This document shows, in pieces, positions 11,801 to 22,821 of a stretch of 64,000 bases of DNA; positions within the stretch are counted from its first letter, which is position 1, and each line of letters begins with the position of its first letter. Where the stretch lies: the NCBI GenBank assembly GCA_949361645.1, contig OX442418.1, positions 867,226 to 931,225 on the forward strand, written 5' to 3'. This stretch comes from Spongilla lacustris. Lineage: Eukaryota; Porifera; Demospongiae; Spongillida; Spongillidae. The translations under genes and the position numbers were made by a program. Under the pieces are notes generated by a model that made no database searches, was not told the DNA's origin, and saw only the letters and a list, made by a program, of their open reading frames with translations.

Positions 11801-12787
11801 ACCTCCACACCCTCACCTCTTCACCTCCACATCCTCACCTTATCACCTCCACACCCTCCCCTCTTCACCTCCACACCTCCCCTCTTCACCCCCACACCCT
11901 CACCTCTTCACCCTCCACACTCTCCCCTCTTCACCCCCACACCCTCACCTCTTCACCCCACACCCTCCCTCTTCACCACACCCTCCCCTCTTCACCCCAC
12001 ACCCTCACCTCTTCACCCTCCACACCCTCCCCTCTTCACCCTCCAAACCCTCCCCTCTTCACCTCCACACCCTCCCCTCTTCACCCTCCACACCCTCCCC
12101 TCTTCACCCTCCACACCCTCCCCTCTTCACCCTCCACACCCTCCCCTCTTCACCCTCCACACCCTCCCCTCTTCACCTCCACACCCTCCCTCTTTACCCT
12201 CCACACCCTCCCCTCCACACCCTCCCCTCTTCACTCTCACTTCCACACTACCTTAAACCTTTCCAACTCCTTACATCCTATTACCCCTCTCCCCTCCCTC
12301 CTCCCCCCTCCCTCCTCCTCCCCACTCTCCCCATCCTCTTCTCAGCGTTGATGCGGGGGCTCTATGGTTGAGGTCTCCGCCCACCTCTGATCCTGGACCT
12401 GCCCTCTACAAGGGAAACCTGGTAATCTCTGGTAAACCTCAGGATACCTTCATAGACATGATGGTAGGTTCCTTCATGGCTGCAGTGGGTGTGTCACGTG
12501 ATGTGCCTTCTAGGGGTGGAGCAAGGGCGTGGTCTTCATCAATGGCGTAAACATTGGTCGGTACTGGTCAGCTGGTCCCCAGAGGACGCTCTACGTCCCT
12601 GCACCCATCCTTAAGAGTGGACTTAACAGGGTATGGGGAGGAGGGGGAGGAGGGTGTGCAGGGAGTGAGCCACGCCCATTGCCTTCTTTGGCAGGTCATC
12701 ATATTTGAGATGCTGCAGTACAAGAGGCCTCAGAACGTTGTCTTCGTGAGTACTCCCATATTGGACAAGCCGACCATATTTGGATGA
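5827..12787 (+). CDS. GLB1L: GH35 beta-galactosidase, GLB1L-type (16 exons)
   Basis: Retaining beta-galactosidase, lysosomal or secretory. Exons: 5827-6107, 6166-6330, 6811-7021, 7713-7868, 8126-8282, 8630-8704, 9068-9151, 9495-9542, 10609-10664, 10719-10856, 10949-11023, 11277-11358, 11691-11781, 12346-12463, 12514-12630, 12695-12787; total 1947 nt, 648 aa, close to human GLB1L2. Start: tandem ATGs at 5827/5830 precede a hydrophobic segment ([15 protein letters not shown]), a signal anchor. Family motifs: [36 protein letters not shown], acid/base Glu in QIENEY, nucleophile Glu in [20 protein letters not shown], and C-terminal galactose-binding jelly-roll motifs [11 protein letters not shown] and GPQRTLYVP. 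All splice phases agree. Introns hold several minisatellites. The last four exons recur at 18733-19755. GLB1L2 versus GLB1L3 cannot be decided by eye. Confidence 0.93.
7317..7690. repeat. G-rich minisatellite followed by CA-rich repeat
   Basis: About 13-14 bp units GGGGGTCAGGTGTG (7317-7537), then CACA/TACA-rich sequence to 7690, in intron 3 of the beta-galactosidase gene. 7030-7170 in the same intron holds a looser TGTGACCTTGTGAGGG repeat. Confidence 0.9.
8400..8520. repeat. CCCCT-rich pyrimidine tract
   Basis: Pyrimidine-rich (CCCCT)n sequence in intron 5 of the beta-galactosidase gene. Confidence 0.85.
8705..9060. repeat. minisatellite TGAGGTGTGCCTATG in intron 6
   Basis: Tandem units such as GTGAGGTGTGCCTATGTGAG plus GTGGTCCTAT fill almost the whole of intron 6, starting right at the 5' splice site of exon 6 (CTATG|GTGAGT). 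Units carry a similar CTAT|GTGAGG sequence. Confidence 0.9.
9590..10188. repeat. minisatellite, ~34 bp unit
   Basis: About 18 units of CCCCTCATTTGGCCCCTCCC followed by CTCACACCTCTCTA, with higher-order periodicity, in intron 8 of the beta-galactosidase gene. Open frames through it are repeat artefacts. Confidence 0.93.
10407..10590. repeat. pyrimidine-rich ~48 bp tandem repeat
   Basis: Three to four units of CTTCCCTTCCTTCTCTCTCC plus CTCCCTCCCTCCCCTCCCTT, placed just upstream of the exon 9 acceptor at 10608. Confidence 0.85.
11024..11125. repeat. tandem repeat starting exactly at the exon 11 5' splice site
   Basis: About 2.5-3 copies of a ~34 bp unit, GTTAGTTAACTATCTTC plus ACCCCATCCTATATG. 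The first copy begins with the GT of the exon 11 donor (ACG|GTTAGT); later copies repeat ATG|GTTAGT as potential decoy donors. Confidence 0.88.
11786..12250. repeat. minisatellite CTTCACCCTCCACACCCTCC
   Basis: About 20 units of ~21 bp in intron 13. The related array in the duplicated copy is at about 18855-19190. Confidence 0.92.
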
Positions 12788-12879
12788 CACGTGTGCACCC
12801 ACATACATACATACATATATGGCATTTTATTATATACACGTGCATCTTGTCAGTGGCTGTATCCAGGGGGTGGGGCTAG

Positions 12880-13095
12880 AAAAGCGCTGCAATGATGTCA
12901 TTGATGTACTCAGCTTAAAGCAATGATGTCATTGATGTGCTCATGATCAGCTTAAAGCAATGATGTCATTGGTGTGCTCACGATCAGCTTAAAGCAATGA
13001 TGTCATTGAAGTGCTCATGATCAGCTTAAAGCAATGATGTCATTGATGTGCTCATGATCAACTTAAAGCAATGATGTCATTGATGTGCTTAATTA
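12880..13095. repeat. ~36-38 bp tandem repeat downstream of beta-galactosidase
   Basis: Five to six units containing AAAGCAATGATGTCATTGA and TGTGCTCATGATCAGCTT. One or two units recur after the duplicated gene end at 19850-19905. Confidence 0.88.
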
Positions 13096-13171
13096 TAGTA
13101 ATATTACTAATAGTAATAGTATTAGTATTATAATAATCCTCAGGCAATAATGTAGCTATGTGAACCGCAAT

Positions 13172-13275
13172 CTGTTATATAGGTGGAAACAAACTATCGC
13201 GATCACCTGACCAAACGGAAGTAGAACAGAAAAGCATGCAACAGTGACCAAAGTGTGTGTTCTGCCAAAGAGAAC
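13172..13275 (+). pseudogene. relic of the double zinc-ribbon exon
   Basis: The sequence matches the middle of the zinc-ribbon exon found at 13420, 52030 and 59359 (GTGGAAACAAACTATCGCG ... CATGCAACAGTGACCAAAG) but has an in-frame TGA where the intact copies read CGA, an altered codon that reads TAG, and a truncated 3' end. It is a fourth, dead copy about 150 bp upstream of the live exon. Confidence 0.75.
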
Positions 13276-13419
13276 TGTGGAACGCACCCCTATTAAGGAA
13301 CACTAAATCTCATTAAAAATTTAATCAAAGTTATTGGTTTACAATGGTGGCAAATCAATGAACTGATTGACTCACTATTAATAGTATTAGTCCTCGAATC
13401 GATCGATCGATCAAAGGCA

Positions 13420-16400
13420 ATGTCGGGAGTTGCACGTACATGTATATGTAGCTATGTCAAGGCGCTAAGAGGTACCGCAAAGTTCTGCTTTAGATGTGGA
13501 AACAAACTACATGTACCTGGATCAGACGAACAGAAAAGCATGCAACAGCGACCGAAGTGTGTGTTCTGCCAAAGAGAACTGGAAACAGGTCAGCCATTTT
13601 GTGACGAGTGTGGAGCGGACCAAAAGATGGGAGAACTGCTTAAATCTTCGGAGCACGACACGTAAGAAAATTAATAAATATTACTACTGTAATACTAATG
13701 GTACATGGTATAGTATAATTTAATCCTCGAGTCATAGTTAGTTGGACGTAGCCCGACCTTCATGTTTGGCGAAGGTCAAAGCCGGCCAACATGTGTACCA
13801 CAGGAAAAAATATCCTGGGTTTTGTTAGACGATCACAAGTTGATAATGACTATTAAATCAATCATTGAGTCAACTGTGAATTTTGTTAAAAAACCGACCC
13901 AAGGGCTGGAAATGCTTGTACAGTGCTGTGTTTGTTTGCAGATAGTGATCAGTCTCGTACCCCAACCCATCTGCTGCTGAGGTCCTAGGTACGAGACTAA
14001 ACCCAAACGCCATGATCGGGTTATGCAGCAACTATAATTTATGTGGCTGGTGACTAGTGAGGTAATTGTTGGAAGAGGCTACTCAGATAATGAAATAATG
14101 GTACATGTAATGCTAAATGGTTATTTGCCAGTCACACCTAGCAACGATGATCAATAAGACGTGGAAATGTTTTGGTGAAAAACACGTTGTTATTTGTTCA
14201 TCCGCTACCAAAGCACTACTAAGTATGGGACAAGTAAAAACGTGAACGTGTAAATAACGGGTGTATAACGTGCCTTTTTTTTGGGTACAGCCTGTAATCA
14301 ACCGGTATAACTCCATAACGCTTGTGCACAGCTTTAAAAATTCATGCCTTCCATTTATCACCGCATATTGTCCCATAACCATTATTAATAAATATTGCAA
14401 GTTAACTTGTGTGATATGAACAGTACAAATGAAATTATAGATACATGTATAACGGATGTCAGTTTCCAGCTCTGCTCTTGTGATCAGACACACATCAAAC
14501 AATAAACAATATAATATAATAATTACTGGTGCTTTGCAACTGTTATGACGAGCATGAATGCTTAGACTGAACAAGCTACCTCTTTAGTAGTAGTGATGTC
14601 ATTATGTGTGGTACCACCATGCAGATGAAAGGTCTTTAATTAATGCACACTCATTATTCCACAGCTCTGCACACACCATATGTCAGCTGTGCTCTAAGCC
14701 CTACAGAGATCCCAGGATTCTTCCATGTCTCCATTCCTTCTGTGCCCAGTGTCTACATAAGGAGATAGAGAGGTCTGGGACCAAGCAGAAGATGGAGTGT
14801 CCTACCTGTCAGAGAAGTATCACCATACCAGAGGGTGGAGTCAATGTTATACCTCAGAACCTCCATCTTGGCTTTGAAGTGGAGGTGGCTGGGTACATGT
14901 CCAAGATTGGCAGTGATGGGGAAAAGTCATGTGATGTTTGCATTGATGGAGGCAAGGGGCCTGCAGTGGTGTTCTGTTGTACATGTGGCCAGTTCCTGTG
15001 TACCTACTGCCATGAGTACCACAAAAGCAGTAAAATGTTACATCATCACCAGATGGTTGGACTAGACAAGGAGTCACTCAGACTACTTCAATCTATCATG
15101 ACACCAACTGAACATCTCTGCTCCCAACCTCATCACCAGAAAGAAGAGTTGAAATTCTTCTGTGAGACTTGCCAATGTCTGGCCTGCAGAGACTGTACCC
15201 TAGTCCTTCACAAGGACCACAGGATTGCTGAGGTGTGCAATATTGCAAAGGTCCACAGAGATGGAATGAGAGAGGCACTTGTGTGTGCACAAGAAGTGAC
15301 CTCAAAGCTGACCAGTGCCATTGATGCCAATGACAAGATGGCAGAACAGGTTGAGACTTCCAGAGAAAATGCCACACTGCTCATACACCAAGCCTTTGAA
15401 CAGCTCCACCAAACCATAGAGGAAAGGAAGAAGACACTGTTGTCAGAGAAGGAGGCCATTTCCGTTTCCAAGACAACCGCATTGACCCTCCAGAAGGAAC
15501 AGTTAGTGAAGATGCAAGATGAGATTGGTGGCTACACTGAGATGACCTCCCACATCCTCCAGACCCACACTGACCATGAGGTGGTAGCTCTTGGAGGACT
15601 GCTACCCACTGAACTGAAGGCCACCCTGAAGAAAGTTGGGAATGTGTCCCTCACTCCCAGTCAGTACAGTGACATACATGTGTCCCTACCAACTGATTCC
15701 CTCATGAAGAAACTCTCCATATTTGGTAATGTGATGGACTCATCTTCATCTCCATCACAAAGCACATGGTCTTCTGGGTCAGCAGCCAAGGTGAGAGAAG
15801 TGTACTGTGCCAAAGTGGAGACCAAGACCTCAAAGGGAGAGAGGTACCCATATGGTGGTCTGCAGGTGAAGGCTGAGCTGAGGCCCAAGTCACATGATGG
15901 AGCAGTTGTGTATGGAGAGGTGGAGGACCATGGGGATGGTACCTACACCATCACCCTCACCCCTCAGACTGCTGGTCCTCACCAGCTGGTCATCACAATG
16001 GATGGTCAGCATGTACAGAACAGTCCTCATGACCTTGATGTGAGGCCTAAGCATAACTACCTCACCTTATGTAACCCCCAGCAGGTTATCAATTGTAGTG
16101 GTGGTCCATCAAGTATTGCCATCCATGACAGTGGAGACATCTATGTAGCCTGTATCTGTGATAACAGTATTCATGTGTTTGACCAAGCTGGTCATCAGAA
16201 GAGAACCATAGGTAGTGGTGGGAGTGGTGATGGTCAGTTCAATGGACCATATGGTATATCCATCAAGGGAGATGTGATGTATGTTGCTGAATATGGCAAT
16301 CATCGTATACAGAAGCTGACAACAGGAGGACAGTTCCTGCAGAAGTTTGGCCAACATGGATCTGGTCAGGGACAGTTTAATGGACCAGTATCAGTTATTG

Positions 16401-16852
16401 TTGACCACAGAGATAGGATGATTGTTGCAGATTACCTTAACCACAGAGTAGTAATATTGGATCAAAATGGCAGCTGGCTATTGACCATAAATGGTAATGT
16501 CTCTGGTAGTCATGGTTTTCAGAATCCATATGGTCTTGCCTTGGACCCTCAAGGGAACATCCATGTTACAGCCAATGGTTCTAACACCATCAAAGTCTTC
16601 ACACCTGAGGGGACCTATGTCAGATCATATGGAGATGTAAAGAATCCAAAGGGAATAACAGTTGATGAAGAAGGTTACAGCATGGTCTGTGAGTACAGTG
16701 GCAATTGTCTCTCCATCTTTGATCCTCAAGGCAACAAGATCCACACAGTTGGCGGTCTCAGTCAACCTCGTGGGGTTATTCTAGATCCTATAAGTGGTAG
16801 TCTATATGTAGCAAACTGTGGTGCTAATAATGTATTTCAGTACAGTGTGTAA
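13420..16852 (+). CDS. double zinc ribbon + RING/B-box/coiled-coil/filamin/NHL protein (TRIM-NHL), copy 1
   Basis: Exons 13420-13661 and 14665-16852 join in phase 2 (AC|C) to give about 809 aa. Exon 1 (residues 1-80) encodes a double zinc ribbon: CIC, FCFRCGNKL, CVFCQRELETGQPFCDECG. Exon 2 encodes a C3HC4 RING (CQLC ... CLHSFCAQC ... CPTC, ~87-130), B-box1 (CDVC..., ~170), B-box2 (CSQPHH ... CETCQCLACRDC ... HKDH, ~233-270), a Glu/Lys-rich coiled coil (to ~385), a filamin/Ig repeat (~455-542) and six NHL repeats (e.g. GQFNGPYGISIKGDVMYVAE). RING-type TRIM-NHL proteins are E3 ligases and RNA-binding regulators. Exon 2 follows a polypyrimidine-poor TTATTCCACAG acceptor shared by all three copies. 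Whether exon 1 is always spliced to exon 2 is inferred from identical phase and order in three copies. An AATAAA lies at ~17822, so the following minisatellite may be in the 3' UTR. Confidence 0.85.
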
Positions 16853-16974
16853 TGGTGATGTAATGTTTGTCAGTACAGAAATGTACCCGGCCAATTGTCT
16901 ATGACAATACAATCATGGTATAGAAACATGGGATGATAGTTTGCGAGATATTCATCTTTTTAAAATGGCTGGTA

Positions 16975-17752
16975 GTGGTCCTGGACCATGCAGTCATGGG
17001 ACATCTCTGCAGCCAGCTGGTAGTGGTGGTCCTGGACCATGCAGTCATGGGGCATCTCTGCAGCCAGCTGGTAGTGGTGGTCAGTCATGGGACATCTCTG
17101 CAGCCAGCTGGTAGTGGTGGTCAGTCGTGGGACATCTCTGCAGCCAGCTGGTAGTGGTGGTCCTGGACCATGCAGTCATGGGACATCTCTGCAGCCAGCT
17201 GGTAGTGGTGGTCCTGGACCATGCAGTCATGGGACATCTCTGCAGCCAGCTGGTAGTGGTGGTCCTGGACCATGCAGTCATGGGACATCTCTGCAGCCAG
17301 CTGGTAGTGGTGGTCCTGGACCATGCAGTCGTGGGACATCTCTGCAGCCAGCTGGCAGTGGTGGTCCTGGACCATGCAGTCATGGGACATCTCTGCAGCC
17401 AGCTGGTAGTGGTGGTCCTGGACCATGCAGTCATGGGACATCTCTGCAGCCAGCTGGTAGTGGTGGTCCTGGACCATGCAGTCATGGGACATCTCTGCAG
17501 CCAGCTGGTAGTGGTGGTCCTGGACCATGCAGTCATGGGACATCTCTGCAGCCAGCTGGTAGTGGTGGTCCTGGACCATGCAGTCATGGGACATCTCTGC
17601 AGCCAGCTGGTAGTGGTGGTCCTGGACCATGCAGTCATGGGACATCTCTGCAGCCAGCTGGTAGTGGTGACCTTGGACCATGCAGTCATGGGACATCTCT
17701 GCAGCCAGCTGGTAGTGGTGGTCCTGGACCATGCAGTCATGGGACATCTCTC
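16975..17752. repeat. 51 bp minisatellite behind TRIM-NHL copy 1
   Basis: About 15 units of 51 bp (contains GGACATCTCTGCAGCCAGCT and GGTCCTGGACCATGCAGTC), almost identical. 51 is 17 codons, so most frames stay open through it. It lies between the TRIM-NHL stop and a possible AATAAA at ~17822. Confidence 0.95.
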
Positions 17753-17824
17753 ACCTTAAAGCTTTGCTTGGGCTTCAAAGTGGTTGTTGAAATCTTATGC
17801 TACAATGTAGAAGCCACAGAATAA

Positions 17825-18528
17825 AGAATAGATCTAGATGGCCTCACATACCTGAACTTGTTCCCCCAACTGTTGGGGTCATGGTCTATTTATGGTGTGT
17901 AAACGTGCTCCATGACATCATACATTTAATGATGGATAGATTGGTGTGGTAATTATCATGTTTTGTGGGTGTGTGGTGTGTGAGATAGTGAGCACATAAA
18001 ATAACTTGGCACAATAGTGTGCTGCCATGTGATGCATTTCAGAATTGTTTAGATTACCAATGATGTACTTTTCCTGCCATTATTGCGATCAGATGTGAAG
18101 CCTTAAATAGGCTTAGTAAACCTCTTAAAGTTAGCTAGAACAGGCCTCTATTGCTTCCTTTCCTTCTCCCCATTTTGCCCACAAACACAAACCAATATAC
18201 TAAGATCCTTCCCGAACGTATACATGTACTGTAGTGTAGGGGCAACCCAATACGTGCAAACTAATTCATGGTCTCATATAAGGCTTCATGCTCACAGCAT
18301 TTCATTGCTGCCAGGCCGTGTGCAGTGCTTTACATGTTTGCCATTTGAAATACTCAACAACCAAATAATTAGCCACTCCAATTTTGATTTATGATGATAC
18401 AGCCTTTAAATGTATCTAGTTACCTTCCCAGTCATGGTGTAAACACATACACCAGATTTCATGTGAATATGAGATGGTGTATAGACTGACCCTGGGTGAC
18501 ATGACAATGGTTCAATGATACAAGTTCA
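17825..18528. other. intergenic, no gene seen
   Basis: Moderately AT-rich unique sequence between TRIM-NHL copy 1 and the duplicated beta-galactosidase fragment. I find no open frame with family similarity, no RNA gene and no strong repeat. Confidence 0.6.
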
Positions 18529-18529
18529 T

Positions 18530-19905
18530 ACAACATCATTGGCTCTGTGAGGGGGTAGGGCTCTAGCCATGAGCAGTATTGTGGTGGGGAGGAGGTCCAA
18601 TAAGGTGGGAAAGGGAGGAGACATTAACAGATGCTTGAGGTAAATCATGGTAACCATGGAGCTGGTATAATCAAATGAAGCCATGAGCTTGCTGATATGG
18701 GCTGTACATGTATGACCTCACCACCACCACAGGCATCCTTGGAAGAGTGGTGGCTGGTTCTAATATTGTTCTCAAAGACTGGCAAATCTACTCATTTGAC
18801 TTCACACAAACCTTTCGCATACGTCGTTCTTCACAGCCCTCCTCACAATACCCATCCAGCCTCCACACCCTCCCCTCTTCACCCTCCACACCTTCCCCTC
18901 TTCACCCTCCACACCCTCCCCTTATCACCCTCCACACCCTCCCCTCTTCACCCTCCACACCCTCCCCTCTTCACCCTCCACACCCTCCCCTCTTCACCCT
19001 TCACACCCTCCCCTCTTTACCCTCACCTCTTCACCTCCACACCCTCCCCTCTTCACCCTTCACACCCTTCCCTCTTTACCCTCACCTCTTCACCCTCCAC
19101 ACCCTCCCCTCTTCACCCTTCACACCCTCCCCTCTTTACCCTCACCTCTTCACCCTCCACACCCTCCCCTCTTCACCCTTACCTCACTTCCATACAACCA
19201 TAAACCTTCCCAACTCCTTACATCCTTATTATAACTATTACACCTCTCCCCTCCCTCCCCTCACCCCTCCCTCCTCCCTCCTCCTCCCCACTCCCCCCAC
19301 CCTCTTCTCAGCGTTGATGCGGGGGCTCTATGGTTGAGGTCTCCGCCCACCTCTGATCCTGGACCTGCCCTCTACAAGGGAAACCTGGTAATCTCTGGTA
19401 AACCTCAGGATACCTTCATAGACATGATGGTAGGTTCCTTCATGGCTACAGTGGGTGTGTCACGTGATGTGCCTTCTAGGGGTGGAGCAAGGGCATGGTC
19501 TTCATCAATGGCGTAAACATTGGTCGGTACTGGTCAGCTGGTCCCCAGAGGACGCTCTACGTCCCTGTACCCATCCTTAAGAGTGGACTTAACAGGGTAT
19601 GGGGGAGGAGGGGGAGGAGAGGTGTGCAGGGAGTGAGCCACGCCCATGGCCTTCTTTGGCAGGTCATCATATTTGAGATGCTGCAGTTCAAGAGGCCTCA
19701 GAACGTCGTCTTCGTGAGCACTCCCATATTGGACAAGCCGACCATATTTGGATGACACATGTGCACCCACATACATACATATATGGCATTTTATTATATA
19801 CAAGTGCATCTTGTCAGTGGCTGTATCCAGGGGGTGGGGCTAGAAAAGTGCTACAATGATGTCATCGATATGCTTAAGCTTAAAGCAATGATGTCATTGA
19901 TGTGC
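18530..19905 (+). pseudogene. partial duplicate of the beta-galactosidase 3' end (exons 13-16)
   Basis: Near-identical copies of beta-galactosidase exons 13-16 lie at 18733-18822, 19312-19429, 19480-19596 and 19663-19755, with matching introns and flanks. Homology begins within intron 12 (~18530) and continues past the stop codon (~19905). Exons 1-12 are absent. Exon 14 is unchanged; exons 15-16 show three amino-acid changes (V to M, A to V, Y to F). The end of exon 13 has diverged (CCTTTCGCATAC in place of CCTTTCTGGAGAC), losing one base, so its splice into exon 14 would shift frame. It is most likely a recent dead fragment of the galactose-binding C-terminus. Expression from a cryptic promoter or read-through is not excluded. 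Confidence 0.85.
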
Positions 19906-20465
19906 TTGGAGGGGGAGTGGCCATTGCATGGGGTACATGTGAGGTCATCAGATTTAGTGCATGGGCTTTATTTTAAAAAGCCGCCCTTTCGACTAGCTAT
20001 TGGTCTAAGGCTGTCCACAGTGACCCTAGTACAAGCCATTGCAAGGGCCATTTTAGCCAGGTCTGGACCCCCACAAGGACATAGGCTGCTAGTGTCATAG
20101 GGCACACTTATTCTTCCCAATACCGGTTTAATTAACTATTGCTGATTCTGCATGTGCTAGTTAGTAGTGAATCTATCAATTAAAATATCATATCAATATC
20201 TCTACACCTATATCAATATCGGAGGCATCTCTACACCTGGATATTTGTATTATATTTTCATTTGTTGTTAACCTTTTAGCTCGCACCAGTGTAATCGACC
20301 ATGTGCATATATATTTTAAGTTTAATTATAATTATAATATATATATTTTAATCATTATTATATATATTTAAGTTTCAATATTAATAATCCATTCAATAAT
20401 ATGTGTTTCTCATTTGTTGAAGTTCATAGATAGTGACCATTAATAACCAGAATAGTTCACTTTGG
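19906..20465. other. intergenic, AT-rich, no gene seen
   Basis: Contains TATATATTTA-rich stretches around 20310-20400. It is the 3' flank of both the duplicated fragment (plus) and the BOULE-like gene (minus), so it should hold polyadenylation sites for the latter. No gene recognised. Confidence 0.6.
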
Positions 20466-21437
20466 TTAATTGTGCCATGGTCCCTTGCGGTTAAAAATAG
20501 GAGACGTTAGATACACTGTCATGTTGAGTACTGCTGTAGGGGCTGGGGGGAGGGGCAGTGGCCCTGGATACCAAGAGACACTGTTGCTTCGTTGCCGTGC
20601 GAGGAGCAATGGTTGTGAGGGAGTGGCTTGAGTGGGATGGGCTTCGTGGGATAGTGTGGATTGAAAGTCTTGAAGTCTGGTGGGTGTGGCATGGTGCCCT
20701 GTGGAGGTGTGTGGGTGTCTGGTGCCTGTGTGCAGAGCAGTACACAAAGCTACACAAGCTGACAGAGATGGCATCAGTACTTACCTGTTGTCTGTGTAAG
20801 AGGCTGCCAACACCAAAGGTGTGACAATTGAATGCAGGCATAGAGTAGTATGGCTTCAGGGGAGGGCAAGGGAGGGGGAGGGAGGGGGAGGAGAGGGAGA
20901 GAATGACAAAGGAAGGGGAGGGGCAAGAGAAAACAACTTACAAAGTTGACCTGGGCCCCAACATGACCATATGCTGTCTGTGTTGCATATATCTGAGGGA
21001 GCAATGTGCTCGTGATAAGTATGCACACCCACACCTCCACACCTCCACACCTCCACACCCATACCCCCACACATCCACACCCACACCTCCACACCCATAC
21101 CTCCACACCTCCACACCCATACCCCCACACATCCACACCCACACCTCCACACCCACACCTCCACACCCACACCTCCACACCCACACCTCCACACCCACAC
21201 ACCTCCACACCCACATACCTCCACACCCACACTAATTAGCTCAGGAGGTGGAGCACATTTGGCAACAGGTTAACCACACCCACCGATCACACGGGTACCC
21301 AGGCTCACCCACTGATCGCACAGGTTCAGCTGTGGCTCTATGTACCAGACCCCACCCTGTGGGAGGGGCATGGAGGTCCCACTGACAGGAGGCCAGTACA
21401 TCTGAGAGACGCCATTCACATATTCTTATATGTGTGT

Positions 21438-21468
<31 letters not shown>

Positions 21469-21552
21469 GGCCAAATAAAGAACAAGACCATTAGGTATAG
21501 AAGCAACTTACCCTGGTTAGCTTTTGTGTACTGTCCTCCCTGATGAGTGCAT

Positions 21553-21590
<38 letters not shown>

Positions 21591-22025
21591 ATGTATGTAT
21601 GTGTGTGTGGGGGGGAGGGGGGTGTACATGCATGTATATGTGGCACCGTTGCTATGACTATACTCACGTGTCTTCTGACTGCTTTGGCAACATTAAGTTT
21701 CTTCTCCCGGTAAAACAAACTACCCTGTGATATACGGAGATGGTGTACACTGGTCTGGCAGGAGAATGTGTCTAAGCAGTGTTTCAATTTAATGTGCAGG
21801 AGACAGGTGGATTGTTTCGGTAATTAATTTAGAGGTTTGCACGTCTGCTACGCGACAGCGCGGTGAATGGGCGATACAAGGCACCGAACACGCTTTACAC
21901 ACGGATAACTGGGGGAAACATCCAACAGCCATATGGCGATCACTCCATGTGCTTTTAACAATTCTGCCGTGCATATGGTACATATAATGCACTGATGCAC
22001 ATATATTTATTGTATGCGCATGTTG

Positions 22026-22057
<32 letters not shown>

Positions 22058-22635
22058 CAGTACCATCATGAAGACTTGAGTTGCCTCTTCTTCTGATTCG
22101 AACGTTACAAAGCCGTATCTATATGTTTGTGGAGATTTTGTGCGTAATAACGTTACTGTGTGTCAAGAGCTAACTTCATCTCTTAATAGTTAAGTCGGCC
22201 TAAATGCTCGCTTTTATCAAACTAAAAGTAAAACCAAGCGGCAAAGCGCTGTTAGTTACGCTGAAGACATTCCCCCCCCCCCCCCCCTCAGTCACTCACC
22301 CCTTAGAGAGACCCGCTCTGTCGGTAATGATTTTACAATCCCTCACACTCCCAAACTGCGAGAAAAATTCCTTCAGCTGCAGTTCCGTCATCTATACTTA
22401 CGCAAAGGTTCCGCGGAGAAGAAAGAGGAAATATCCGTACATGCACAAACGACTACCGCGCACAGAAGGAGGGGGGGGGGGGGGGGGGGGTGTGCCTCAC
22501 ATTGTAGGGAAGTCCGCCAACAAACACGCGATTAGGGATTTCCACTCCCAGAGAGAAGTGCTGCCACGGTGCGAAATCTTCCTGCGAGAAGACAGTGATC
22601 CCCGTGTCGTGCACGCGCACTTGTGTGCTCACCAT
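20466..22635 (-). CDS. BOLL: BOULE/DAZL-like RRM protein (8 exons)
   Basis: RNA-binding protein of the DAZ family, which regulates translation of germline mRNAs. Exons on minus: 22501-22635, 22300-22391, 22064-22118, 21668-21724, 21309-21401, 20942-20992, 20785-20803, 20466-20698; 735 nt, 244 aa, with all phases consistent. The RRM spans about residues 33-115: RNP2 IPNRVFVGGLPYN, then LKEFFSQFGSVRDCKIITDR, AGLSKG, and RNP1 as GYGFVTFESEEEA, followed by LFYREKKLNVAKAVRR, which matches the boule sequence after the RRM. The C-terminus is Pro/Gln/His-rich without an obvious DAZ repeat. Exons 7-8 are less certain because they have no family anchor; exon 8 was chosen by phase. A G-run (22472-22490) in intron 1 and microsatellites at 21039-21235, 21432-21471 and 21556-21620 lie in introns. 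Confidence 0.82.
21025..21240. repeat. CACACCTCCACACC minisatellite
   Basis: Short tandem units CCACACCTCCACACC/CATACCC in intron 5 of the BOULE-like gene. Confidence 0.88.
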
Positions 22636-22821
22636 TGAAGGGCCTTGTTGGTCAGTCAGTAGCTCTTTCGAATTCGAGTGAGAATCAAAAACGCAATGAT
22701 CGGGTTTTCAATTTATTTCAAATCCCCATTCAATCTAATCGAGACACTATGTACGTTAGTGAAGTTGAATCAATTTTAATTCATTTCACACCCGATTCGC
22801 ATCAGCAAATCGAACACTGAG

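Noticed and set aside
16933..17154. Small hydrophobic open frame just after TRIM copy 1
   Set aside because: Mostly the first units of the 51 bp repeat; no independent support.
17081..17824. Long open frames on both strands in the 51 bp array (GTSLQPAGSGGPGPCSH-type repeats)
   Set aside because: The unit is a multiple of 3, so frames stay open by arithmetic; all are low-complexity and there is no start context or domain.
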